Shown here piece after piece: positions 8,310-16,112 of a stretch of DNA of 64,000 nt. The stretch is from assembly GCF_017114995.1 (NCBI RefSeq), contig NZ_JABXKL010000030.1, positions 1-64,000 on the forward strand. Direction: 5' to 3'. The notes beneath the pieces were generated by a model. It searched no databases. It was given only the letters and a program-made list of their open reading frames with translations, and was not told the origin of the DNA. Within the stretch, counting starts at the first letter, position 1. Every line of letters starts with the position of its first letter. The stretch comes from Nostoc sp. NMS9. GTDB lineage: Bacteria > Cyanobacteriota > Cyanobacteriia > Cyanobacteriales > Nostocaceae. The position numbers and the translations under genes are program-made.

Positions 8310-9209
8310 ATGACACGTTTCATACATGACAAATTTGCCAAAGACTATCTTGAGGAATTGCTAAAAGATTACGGAGAAGTCAAGTCATCAGAAAAAGTCT
8401 CAGGAGAGATTAAAGAAATAGATGTTTTCTTCACTCCTGACAAACAGCAAAACTCTAATTTACAAATACTGGGTTTACTAGGAAGATTTGCTGAAAATCC
8501 TGCACTCATAGAACCATTCCGCAATCCAGCTTCTACCGATGAAATATGCGACTGTATTCTAAAATTATTAGAAATCAAGGCTTTATTGCGACGAGAAGCT
8601 AAAGCTAAGAAAACTAAACTTCAGGACTCAGAAATTCCCAAATTGTGGGTTCTTACCCCAACGATATCTGAAACTAGATTGTCTAGCTTTGGAACTATGC
8701 AAAAAGAAGGTTGGTTATCAGGAGTACATTTTCTCGCAGATGCCTTGCGGACAGCAATTGTAGCAATACATCAATTACCACAGATACCGGAAACTTTATG
8801 GTTGAGGCTTTTGGGTAGGGGAAGCGTGCAGTCGCAAGCAATTATCGAGTTGCAAGCGTTACCATTAAATCATCCATACCAAAAAGCAACCCTGGAATTA
8901 ATTTACAACTTGCGCGAAAACTTGAGAGTAAATCAAGAATTAGAAGCAGATGATAGGGAGTTAGTTATGCGATTAGAACCACTTTATCAAAGAGACAGAG
9001 AACAAGCTAAACAAGAGGGAAGACAGGAAGGAAGGCAAGAAGGAGAACAACATTTAATTATACGTCAAATCAATCGCCGTGTTGGGGAAATTAATCAATC
9101 ATTAATCGAGCGAATTAAAGGTTTATCTATTGAACAATTAGAAAATCTAGGAGAAGCATTATTAGACTTTTCTAATGTTGCTGACTTAGAAATTTGGTTA
9201 AACCAATAA
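8310..9209 (+). CDS. Rpn/DUF4351-type PD-(D/E)XK-like protein
   Basis: 299 residues. It starts MTRFIHDKFAKDYLEELLKD and has an early EIDVFF segment, as in the Rpn/transposase-like nuclease families common in cyanobacteria. An EQAKQEGRQEGRQEGEQ linker near residue 230 is typical of these proteins, followed by a C-terminal DUF4351-like domain (INRRVGEINQSLIERIKGLS). Many copies of this family occur per Nostoc genome and their role is poorly known; related Rpn proteins promote RecA-independent recombination. It stands alone on the plus strand between the repeat copy and a toxin-antitoxin pair. Confidence 0.65.
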   Translation: MTRFIHDKFAKDYLEELLKDYGEVKSSEKVSGEIKEIDVFFTPDKQQNSNLQILGLLGRFAENPALIEPFRNPASTDEICDCILKLLEIKALLRREAKAKKTKLQDSEIPKLWVLTPTISETRLSSFGTMQKEGWLSGVHFLADALRTAIVAIHQLPQIPETLWLRLLGRGSVQSQAIIELQALPLNHPYQKATLELIYNLRENLRVNQELEADDRELVMRLEPLYQRDREQAKQEGRQEGRQEGEQHLIIRQINRRVGEINQSLIERIKGLSIEQLENLGEALLDFSNVADLEIWLNQ

Positions 9210-9231
9210 TAAGGATAAAAAGTGTAAGGAG

Positions 9232-9249
9232 TTGGTGCGATCGCACCAA
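9232..9249. terminator. HIP1-centred palindrome, possible terminator
   Basis: Perfect 18-base palindrome TTGGTGCGATCGCACCAA followed by TTCTTTATTATTT, 23 bases after the stop of the DUF4351 gene. Related but diverged versions end both direct repeats (about 6421-6450 and 8245-8280). It could equally be a mobile HIP1-bearing repeat. Confidence 0.35.
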
Positions 9250-9282
9250 TTCTTTATTATTTAAATAGCACACACAGAGACT

Positions 9283-9720
9283 TCATTTATCTTGTTGTGA
9301 CCAATCCTCAATCTTTAAAGAAGGTACTTGAGAAAAATCCCGATAGTTTCGCGTCACTACAACTGCATCATTGCTCAAGGCAATTGCTGAAATTCGCATA
9401 TCCTTCTGCAATCGCTGTTTCGATAAAGTTAGATTTTCTTTTAGCAATCGCTGAAACCTTTGGCCTGCTTTTTCATCAAAATCTAATACCCTCACTTGTC
9501 CGAATAAAGCAACTGTCCGGTTTAACTTGCCATCTAATCGCACAACATCTTCAACTTCCCGCGCACCGTTGATTCGCACTACCCAACCATTAAACAATTC
9601 CTGAACCGTCACGATGGAAATCGCTACCTCTACTCTCACCTCTGCAACTCGACGCCTCACCTGTGGATGTCGTTCTAATAACAGCGACACATGATCTGTA
9701 TCTAACAGCCAAAGGCTCAT
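9283..9720 (-). CDS. VapC-family PIN-domain toxin
   Basis: 145 residues with the PIN ribonuclease pattern: first acidic residue in LLDTDHVSLLL, SIVTVQELFNGW with the second, LDFDEKAGQRF, and the C-terminal RISAIALSNDAVVVTRNYRDF. Such toxins cut tRNA or rRNA when the antitoxin is lost. Its ATG overlaps the stop of the upstream gene by ATGA, the arrangement of a type II toxin-antitoxin pair. The pair sits just after the SspC-like gene on the same strand, where it may stabilise the accessory block. Confidence 0.8.
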   Translation of the reverse strand: MSLWLLDTDHVSLLLERHPQVRRRVAEVRVEVAISIVTVQELFNGWVVRINGAREVEDVVRLDGKLNRTVALFGQVRVLDFDEKAGQRFQRLLKENLTLSKQRLQKDMRISAIALSNDAVVVTRNYRDFSQVPSLKIEDWSQQDK

Positions 9721-10091
9721 ACAGTGCTATTTATATCTAACTCGCGCTCAGTACGCAGTTCCTGAGCCAGATCCGCAAACTCTTCATCTCCCTCAAACAT
9801 CCCAATAAAATCTGTCCAGGGATTATTTGCCACTTCTAGCGTCAGCACCTCAATATTTGCCAGTCTAGCTTTAATTTGCTCCTGTACGGCCGCGATGCCT
9901 TCGGCAACCCCAAAGGGGAACGCATCTGAACGGGTTTCAGCTTCATCTGTACAATTAGGTAACTCTGGGACTGATGCGATAAAGAGTCCCGACTGAGCCT
10001 GTTCAACCAGAACATGAAGAGACAGCCTATTAAAACTTGTGACGGCTAGAAGATTCATAAATGCTAGTGCTAGGTTCTCTTTCCCCATCAT
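9717..10091 (-). CDS. HicB-like antitoxin with an in-frame repeat insert
   Basis: Partner of the VapC-like toxin by ATGA overlap. The segment LSLHVLVEQAQSGLFIASVP, ending in an ELPNC turn, is the HicB-type beta fold often paired with PIN toxins in cyanobacteria. The C-terminal NPWTDFIGMFEGDEEFADL is also typical. Residues reading SDAFPFGVAEGIAAVQEQIK contain extra sequence encoded by a GGCAACCCCAAAGGGGAACG repeat (about 9902-9922), a known type of Nostoc interspersed repeat. The start is uncertain: 10148, 10091, 10088 and 10058 are all in frame. 10091 has an AAGAAG stretch upstream and does not overlap the SspC-like gene. Confidence 0.6.
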   Translation of the reverse strand: MMGKENLALAFMNLLAVTSFNRLSLHVLVEQAQSGLFIASVPELPNCTDEAETRSDAFPFGVAEGIAAVQEQIKARLANIEVLTLEVANNPWTDFIGMFEGDEEFADLAQELRTERELDINSTV

Positions 10092-10101
10092 AATGCTTCT
10101 T

Positions 10102-12816
10102 TTAACCGAAGTTCTTCCCCTTGATATTCTCATCAGATCGCTTTTCATCTATCTGAATAACCGTCTCTGGCAAATCAGAATTTAAAATCCGTTCACTTAA
10201 CTTTGCCAAAACCGCTTGTCGTAACTGCTGATCGTCAGGTAATTCAGCCAGAATGTTGTCAACAATCTGCTCAACCTGCGATTCTCTCGCATGATCTACC
10301 CATACCATTCGATTGAATTCATTACCATCGGGACGAGTTATGGTGATCCGTCGGGCTTCAAAACCTTCCCCCTTGGCGGCAACTTCCTTTTGCAAAATTT
10401 CCAGATTGTTAAACCGTCGCGCCAAATCCGCTAACTTCATCTCAAATGCGATCGCATCATCATCAGTCCATGATTCAGCAGGTTTATCCGCAACAATCAT
10501 CACCAAAGCTTCCAACCACTGAGAATCACTTGCGGTTTCATCCAATGCTGCGCGAATAAAGCGTTTTAGTGAGGATTCAATACATTTTCCGGCTAAATAA
10601 TTCGCCCTTACCCGCAAATCTTCTCTAAGTTTTGTTTCCTTACTTCTGACCCCAAAGGCTTCATAAATCAGTTTTTGACAATCACTCAATAAGCGATCGT
10701 AAGCTGTATGAATCTCTCTGAGGGCATGAACTAACTTAGTGCGTAAAGTTTTCGCAGTGACACCATCATCCCCGACTTCAGTGCCGATAGAGGGTAAATT
10801 ACAAGCTGCTGGTAAAGCTTTAAATAACAATTCATCAGGTTCAACAGTAGTTTTTAATGCCTTTAAAATGGCTCTTGGTTCATCTGCCAACCGTCGGGTT
10901 TGTTGAGTATATTTAGGCAGTTTATTAACAAATTGATAAAGAGGAGTAACTACTGTTAACAGAGTGGCATTACGAACTTTACCCAATTTTTTTAACTGAG
11001 GATTGCGTAAAATTGCTTCTAATTCTTTGAAAACTTCTGCCCTTAATCCGACTACTGCAAAATACTTAACTGCAAACCGTTCAGGATATTTAACTAATAA
11101 TTCAAAATGTTCTGTTCCTAATACAGGAATAAATGTACCGTCTTGATAAAGTCCCAAATCATCAGCGTGATACAACAGTACCGCCGCTAAAATAACCGGA
11201 ACTGCACCTTGTTTTACACCGTAGGGAGGTGCTGCTAAATGTTGATAAAGTAAATTAAAAGTTTGGCTTGTTTCTGTTGCTGCTAAACAAAAATTCTCAA
11301 CTGCTTCCCACAGAGAATTCAAACCCGAATTTTCTAATGGTGGATAAAAATCCCAATAATCATCTTCTTGACCTTCGCGCAGCGTGCCGGAGGCATGAAT
11401 CCCTGTTTCTTCTAACAGAGAATAATACATACTAACTTCGGGGCCATAACCCTCTAAGCCTAATCTTTCTTCATTTTGATGTTCCAACATTGCCTGAATC
11501 AATTCTCGTCTAGCCTTTACCCCTTGAGAGGTTAAATCTCGACGGTTAATTAATTCATTCCACAAAATTGCACTGCGATGATAAACGCGATCGCAAATAT
11601 CAGAAAGCTTACTATTAAAGTCAGTAATGTTATTGAGTATTTCGACTTGTCCTTGAATCCAACATTGCTGATTTACACCTATACTAAATGACTGATTGAG
11701 AGTTTCATCTAAAAATTCTTCAGCTTCTTGTAAACGATAATTTACCTCTTTTCTAGCTACCCCATCAGTTTGTAACTCTTTGGCTGTTTTTTTAATGTTA
11801 TTTAAAGCCACAAATTCTAGAGTACGAATTCGCAAAATATCTAAGTTAGCTGCACTCAAAATAACTAATGGTTTACCATCGTTAGTTGTGGAAGGAACAG
11901 AACTAGGCATTTCGTCATCTACCCAATACCCAACAAAACCATCTGCATCCACACTACTACAACGTAACTGACTCAAATCTTGGAAATTATCTAAATAATG
12001 CCGTTCAAAATAACGTAAAGTTCCCGTCTTATAACTGTGACGTTGTGCGACTAAAGGTCTTAAAGGACGCTGGAGAGATAACAGTTTAACTAAAGGCGAT
12101 CGCTCTTGTTCTATATATATACTTAATTCACTATCAACATTAAAATCAGAACCTTGCCAAATCCGCAATTCATCCAATTGACGACGATGAGTAATTAGAT
12201 TCTGTTTTAGTAGTTTATCAATAATTTGTTGCCAATAATTAATTTGTGTTTCTGACGGGCGATCGCACATTGCTAAAGATACTAAAGTTCTTGTCGCCCT
12301 CATCGAACCTGTAACTGTAATTATGTTCAAAATCCCAATAGTTTTTAGTACCCTCAGACTATCTTCTTCTAAACGTTTAGCATCATTAATTAAATCTTGA
12401 ACTTCTACCCATCTTTGCAAATTAGGGCGAGAGGCTAAACCCATTCCCGCAGCTTCAATAAAATAGTCATAAACTCGATCTAACTTAAGACTTGGTAAGT
12501 TATTATCTTTAACTGTTACTTCTTCTAAAAAATTACGAAATGATAAAGGCTCGCCACTCGTTAAAAATGTGAATAAAGAACGGTCATTTTGAGCATAGCG
12601 TTGACAGAGAGTTGGTAAAGCAAATGCAGATAAGGGATGTAGCGGATAAACTTTTTTTATAACTTGATCGGTTATTTCTTCATCTACAATTATTGATTCT
12701 AAATATTTGCTCCACTCCTCAGAGTCACTACGAATAGCACAGCTTATATTGTCTGCTGCCGACGAATCAATCGCTTCTCCAATTAAACTCATCATTACTA
12801 AAATCTTGTGCTGCAT
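10102..12816 (-). CDS. Large ATPase-like protein lacking its P-loop (SspC-like, truncated)
   Basis: 904 residues. The segment VYPLHPLSAFALPTLCQRYA, then QNDRSLFTFLTSGEPLSF, is characteristic of large BrxC/PglY/SspC-type P-loop ATPases, in which it follows the ATPase core by a few hundred residues. Here it starts at residue ~56, and no Walker A or B is visible upstream. The N-terminal nucleotide-binding domain therefore appears deleted. The ORF overlaps the DUF4007 gene by 50 bases in another frame. Pairing with DUF4007 and an SspD-like protein argues for SspC. The ATG at 12816 may not be a natural start. Confidence 0.6.
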   Translation of the reverse strand: MQHKILVMMSLIGEAIDSSAADNISCAIRSDSEEWSKYLESIIVDEEITDQVIKKVYPLHPLSAFALPTLCQRYAQNDRSLFTFLTSGEPLSFRNFLEEVTVKDNNLPSLKLDRVYDYFIEAAGMGLASRPNLQRWVEVQDLINDAKRLEEDSLRVLKTIGILNIITVTGSMRATRTLVSLAMCDRPSETQINYWQQIIDKLLKQNLITHRRQLDELRIWQGSDFNVDSELSIYIEQERSPLVKLLSLQRPLRPLVAQRHSYKTGTLRYFERHYLDNFQDLSQLRCSSVDADGFVGYWVDDEMPSSVPSTTNDGKPLVILSAANLDILRIRTLEFVALNNIKKTAKELQTDGVARKEVNYRLQEAEEFLDETLNQSFSIGVNQQCWIQGQVEILNNITDFNSKLSDICDRVYHRSAILWNELINRRDLTSQGVKARRELIQAMLEHQNEERLGLEGYGPEVSMYYSLLEETGIHASGTLREGQEDDYWDFYPPLENSGLNSLWEAVENFCLAATETSQTFNLLYQHLAAPPYGVKQGAVPVILAAVLLYHADDLGLYQDGTFIPVLGTEHFELLVKYPERFAVKYFAVVGLRAEVFKELEAILRNPQLKKLGKVRNATLLTVVTPLYQFVNKLPKYTQQTRRLADEPRAILKALKTTVEPDELLFKALPAACNLPSIGTEVGDDGVTAKTLRTKLVHALREIHTAYDRLLSDCQKLIYEAFGVRSKETKLREDLRVRANYLAGKCIESSLKRFIRAALDETASDSQWLEALVMIVADKPAESWTDDDAIAFEMKLADLARRFNNLEILQKEVAAKGEGFEARRITITRPDGNEFNRMVWVDHARESQVEQIVDNILAELPDDQQLRQAVLAKLSERILNSDLPETVIQIDEKRSDENIKGKNFG

Positions 12817-13321
12817 ACATTCTTAAAATACAATTTACATCTTTGATAAAAGAAGATTCAGCAATATTTTTGTTGAAATTATTTATATAATCTTTCAACC
12901 CCGCCAAAATATCTTCTTTTGTAAAATCCAAATCTCGAAAAATATTAAAGATATAATACCAAGCAGCCGCTTCGCAAGTGGGTTTTAACAAATTCCAATG
13001 TAATAACCATAATGATGCCGGATCTTCTAAATAAGCATCCCATCCATTATTTCCTAAAAGTTTTTCCCCAAATCTTGTTGGTAAATTACTTTTATCAATA
13101 ATTTTGAATGCACTAGACCAATAACGAATAGCACTTACCATGTTTTTTCCAACACCTAAACGTACAGGAGCATCATCTTGTGAGAAGATATCTGGATTTT
13201 TTTTGGCTGCATCAAATCCTTTTTTCAACCAACCAAAACGAGGGTGGAAAGTTTCATGGTTGGCAAATATTGGATTTACTGCATTTTCAAAATTTGTAAA
13301 TTTCAGACTAGTTTGGATCAT
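12767..13321 (-). CDS. DUF4007 protein, C-terminally truncated (SspB-like)
   Basis: 184 residues from the ATG at 13321; an upstream in-frame codon at 13375 adds 18 poorly matching residues. It has the DUF4007 signature FHPRFGWLKKGFDAA (residue 25 on), DAPVRLGVGKNMVSAIRYW, and FIKDVNCILRMYA near the end. DUF4007 proteins are usually nearer 300 residues. In the Ssp PT system SspB is the DUF4007 nickase that opens the strand for sulfur insertion. The last 12 residues (QDFSNDEFNWRSD region) do not look like the family and coincide with the overlap into the ATPase gene, so the C-terminal part seems lost in a deletion. Confidence 0.65.
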   Translation of the reverse strand: MIQTSLKFTNFENAVNPIFANHETFHPRFGWLKKGFDAAKKNPDIFSQDDAPVRLGVGKNMVSAIRYWSSAFKIIDKSNLPTRFGEKLLGNNGWDAYLEDPASLWLLHWNLLKPTCEAAAWYYIFNIFRDLDFTKEDILAGLKDYINNFNKNIAESSFIKDVNCILRMYAAQDFSNDEFNWRSD

Positions 13322-13375
13322 GCTAGAATAAATATAATAACAACCGATTTGTTTATTATGGCTTAAATGAGACAC

Positions 13376-13860
13376 AATTTAGTGAATTATGAGCATTTCA
13401 AAGTCGATAGAAATTTTACCTTGTTTCATACATTTAGGGTCGTAAACCTAATCTTTTGAGAATATAAGTGTAGCTTATTCTATTTGATGCAGAAACTTCT
13501 GTTTTTATCAACTTTACAAATTAAATGTCACTTTCTTGTTAGTACAAGTGTTTATACTACAAAGGAAGCTCACAATACTTAATAATATAAAAGCGCACAA
13601 AATGCTGTGATGTTAGTACAGGCTTCATCTACATAAAAGATTTACTATTTTAATCTGTTTCAGTGTAGATGTATAAAAATTAGGCCAATCTTACATAAAA
13701 GGTTTCAGTTATGTCATTTGAAGTTGAAGATATTCTGGAGGATGCCCATTCAATTTGTCCTTTCCTTCCAAAAGTTTTAAGACACGATCCACTCCAGTAG
13801 ATCGTCAATTGGCTGAATTACTATACACAATCGACAACTTGAATTTTTATGTATACTTAA
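13376..13860. other. Intergenic region between the SspB-like gene and tRNA-Thr
   Basis: AT-rich. The only reading frame with any appeal is a 29-codon ATG frame from 13711 (MSFEVEDILEDAHSIC...), which ends at 13800 and may be a gene remnant. No convincing gene, terminator or insertion sequence is seen. Confidence 0.4.
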
Positions 13861-13932
13861 AGCCAGCAGCGGGATTTGAACTCGCGACCTTCCGATTACA
13901 AGTCGGATGCACTACCACTGTGCTATGCTGGC
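13861..13932 (-). tRNA. tRNA-Thr(UGU)
   Basis: Read on the minus strand it starts GCCAGCATAGCACAGTGG and ends CCCGCTGCTGGCT. The acceptor arms GCCAGCA/TGCTGGC pair fully. The anticodon loop CTTGTAA gives UGU, and the T arm contains GTTCAAATC. 72 bases, no encoded CCA. It stands between the Ssp-like block and argF. Confidence 0.9.
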
Positions 13933-14298
13933 AAGTTTGACGATGGCTTTTAATTAGTAACCACAATTTATTATTGTACCATAATCCATTTATTTGTCTA
14001 GCTGTAAATTCTAAAAAATATCTACCTCTCCAGAAATAAGGCTAAAAGACCAGAAATTTTAGCAATATCGCTGCTTGTGTACGCCTAGATAGTTTTTCTG
14101 GCGTTGCCATTGTGATGAACCAGAAAAAATCAGTGATTCTGAATCGCTGATAAAGTTGATAAATTAATATTCATCGCAAAAGCTAACTCAAATCCTGGGC
14201 TGAACGCAAAAATATCTGGTCAGTTCTAAAACTATATTTTCTTGGCACGGTTGAATAAAGGAACAGAAATATATAATTATTTTTTACAGATTACAAGC
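13933..14298. other. Intergenic region ahead of argF
   Basis: 366 bases, AT-rich, probably holding the promoters of tRNA-Thr and argF. No gene or clear motif is seen. The open frame that reaches upstream to a TTG at 14242 is judged an artefact of the open argF frame. Confidence 0.4.
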
Positions 14299-15219
14299 AT
14301 GGCAGCATTGCTCGGACGAGATTTATTAAGTCTAGCGGATATCAGTTCTACGGAACTTCAAGAACTCCTGCAATTGGCAACTCAACTTAAATCACAACAG
14401 TTAAAGTTGCAGTGTAATAAAGTTTTGGGGTTGTTGTTCTCCAAAGCTTCAACTCGTACACGGGTAAGTTTTACTGTGGCGATGTACCAACTGGGTGGAC
14501 AGGTAATCGATCTCAACCCTAATGTCACTCAAGTTAGTCGCGGGGAACCTTTGCAGGATACAGCGCGGGTGTTAGATCGATATTTGGATATTTTGGCAAT
14601 TCGCACTTTTGCACAGCAGGATTTGGAAACTTTTGCTCACTACGCCAAGATTCCGGTGATTAATGCGCTTACCGATGCAGAACATCCTTGTCAGGTATTA
14701 GCGGATTTATTGACGATCCAAGAAGGCTTTGGTACTCTTGCTGGGTTAACTTTAACCTACGTGGGTGATGGGAATAATGTCGCTAATTCTCTGATGTTAG
14801 GCTGTGCTTTGGTGGGGATAAATGTTAGAATTGCTACTCCTGGTGGATATGAGCCAGATTCTAGGATTGTAGAGCAAGCAAGAGCGATCGCTAATAACAA
14901 AACTGAAGTCCTTCTGACTCACGATCCAGAATTAGCTGCTAAGGGAGCTGCTGTACTTTACACTGATGTTTGGGCGAGTATGGGGCAAGAGGCAGAAGCA
15001 GACAACCGGATGCCAATTTTCCAGCCTTATCAAATTTCAGAGCAGCTATTAAGTCTTGCCGATCCAGAGGCAATTGTTTTACACTGCTTACCAGCCCATC
15101 GCGGTGAAGAAATTACCGGATCTGTTATTGAAGGTTCCCAATCACGAGTTTGGGAACAGGCAGAAAATCGTCTCCACGCGCAAAAGGCCTTACTTGCAAG
15201 TCTTTTAGGGGCAGAGTAA
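14299..15219 (+). CDS. argF: Ornithine carbamoyltransferase
   Basis: 306 residues from the ATG at 14299 (MAALLGRDLLSLADISS), the normal length. It makes citrulline from ornithine and carbamoyl phosphate in arginine synthesis, in the cytoplasm. Visible: the carbamoyl-phosphate loop SKASTRTRVSF, the HPCQVLADLLT segment, ornithine-site DVWASMG and the catalytic HCLPAHRGEEI. A TTG at 14242 in the same frame would add 19 residues that do not match the family. Ordinary core gene. Confidence 0.93.
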   Translation: MAALLGRDLLSLADISSTELQELLQLATQLKSQQLKLQCNKVLGLLFSKASTRTRVSFTVAMYQLGGQVIDLNPNVTQVSRGEPLQDTARVLDRYLDILAIRTFAQQDLETFAHYAKIPVINALTDAEHPCQVLADLLTIQEGFGTLAGLTLTYVGDGNNVANSLMLGCALVGINVRIATPGGYEPDSRIVEQARAIANNKTEVLLTHDPELAAKGAAVLYTDVWASMGQEAEADNRMPIFQPYQISEQLLSLADPEAIVLHCLPAHRGEEITGSVIEGSQSRVWEQAENRLHAQKALLASLLGAE

Positions 15220-15383
15220 GAAAATAGGGCACAGGGGATAGGGTATCTTTTCTTCCTTATAACCTGTAAGCTCTAACGTGTAACCTGTAATATTCTTATT
15301 TGTCAAAAGGCAAAAGAGAAGAAAATAATTTTGCTTTTGCCTTTCATATTTTTACTTTTCTCTTGTTATGGGGAGTTTTTTGT

Positions 15384-15397
15384 AGTACTAATGTTCT
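15384..15397 (+). promoter_or_regulatory. LexA box upstream of lexA
   Basis: AGTACTAATGTTCT fits the cyanobacterial LexA consensus RGTACNNNDGTWCB, known from Anabaena, at every position. It lies 32 bases before the lexA ATG, which supports autorepression and shows that the reading frame upstream of 15429 is leader and not protein. Confidence 0.7.
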
Positions 15398-15428
15398 AGA
15401 GACATTTATAATTACTTCCCGCAAATTT

Positions 15429-16034
15429 ATGGAACGTCTAACGGAAGCTCAACAAGAACTTTACGAATGGTTGGCAGAATACATCCGATCGCACCAGCAT
15501 TCGCCTTCTATTCGGCAAATGATGCAAGCGATGAACTTGAAGTCACCAGCACCAATTCAAAGTCGTTTAGAACATTTACGCACTAAAGGATATATAGAAT
15601 GGACTGAAGGCCAAGCGCGAACGATTCGGATTTTGCGTCCTGTGAAGCAAGGTGTACCAATTTTGGGCACGATCGCTGCTGGTGGTTTAATAGAACCGTT
15701 TACTGATGCTGTAGATCATTTAGACTTTTCTAATTTCGATTTACCTCCCCAAACTTACGCTTTGCGGGTAGCTGGTGATAGCATGATTGAAGATTTAATT
15801 ACTGATGGTGATGTGGTATTTCTGCGTCCAGTAGCAGAACCTAATCATTTGAAAAATGGCACCATCGTCGCCGCTAGAGTAGATGGATTCGGTACGACAT
15901 TAAAACGTTTTTATCGCCAAGGCGATCGCGTTACCCTCAAACCAGCAAATCCTAAGTACAATCCCATTGAAGTCATGGCTCAACAAGTACAGGTGCAGGG
16001 TTCTCTCATTGGTGTATGGCGTGGTTATAACTGA
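15429..16034 (+). CDS. lexA: LexA repressor
   Basis: 201 residues from the ATG at 15429 (MERLTEAQQELYEWLAEYIR). N-terminal winged helix (SPSIRQMMQAMNLKSPAPIQ). The cleavage region GTIAAGGLIEPF contains the Ala-Gly bond. The serine-lysine dyad is in AGDSMIEDLITDGDVV and GFGTTLKRFYRQGD. The frame stays open to a TTG at 15300, but that extension covers the LexA box and is rejected. In cyanobacteria LexA may control genes beyond DNA repair. It is followed by a tandem-repeat spacer and the PT-associated helicase. Confidence 0.92.
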   Translation: MERLTEAQQELYEWLAEYIRSHQHSPSIRQMMQAMNLKSPAPIQSRLEHLRTKGYIEWTEGQARTIRILRPVKQGVPILGTIAAGGLIEPFTDAVDHLDFSNFDLPPQTYALRVAGDSMIEDLITDGDVVFLRPVAEPNHLKNGTIVAARVDGFGTTLKRFYRQGDRVTLKPANPKYNPIEVMAQQVQVQGSLIGVWRGYN

Positions 16035-16036
16035 GT

Positions 16037-16106
16037 AATGGGGACTGGGGACTGGGAAATGGGAAATGGGAAAGATAAGTACCAATGACCAATGACTAAT
16101 GACTAA
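16037..16106. repeat. Tandem short repeats (GGGACTG and TGACTAA types)
   Basis: Heptamer-like runs gggactggggactggg, gggaaatgggaaatggg and ccaatgaccaatgactaatg fill the spacer between lexA and the helicase gene. These are short tandemly repeated sequences typical of heterocystous cyanobacteria. Confidence 0.75.
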
Positions 16107-16112
16107 ATAAAT

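Noticed and set aside
13540..13560. Second LexA box (AGTACAAGTGTTTA)
   Set aside because: The right half reads GTTT and not GTWC, so it fails the consensus.
13755..13940. Plus-strand open frame across the tRNA-Thr
   Set aside because: It runs antisense through a confident tRNA gene and has no protein-like features.
14242..14298. TTG-initiated N-terminal extension of argF
   Set aside because: The added residues do not match the family; the ATG at 14299 gives the normal 306-residue enzyme.
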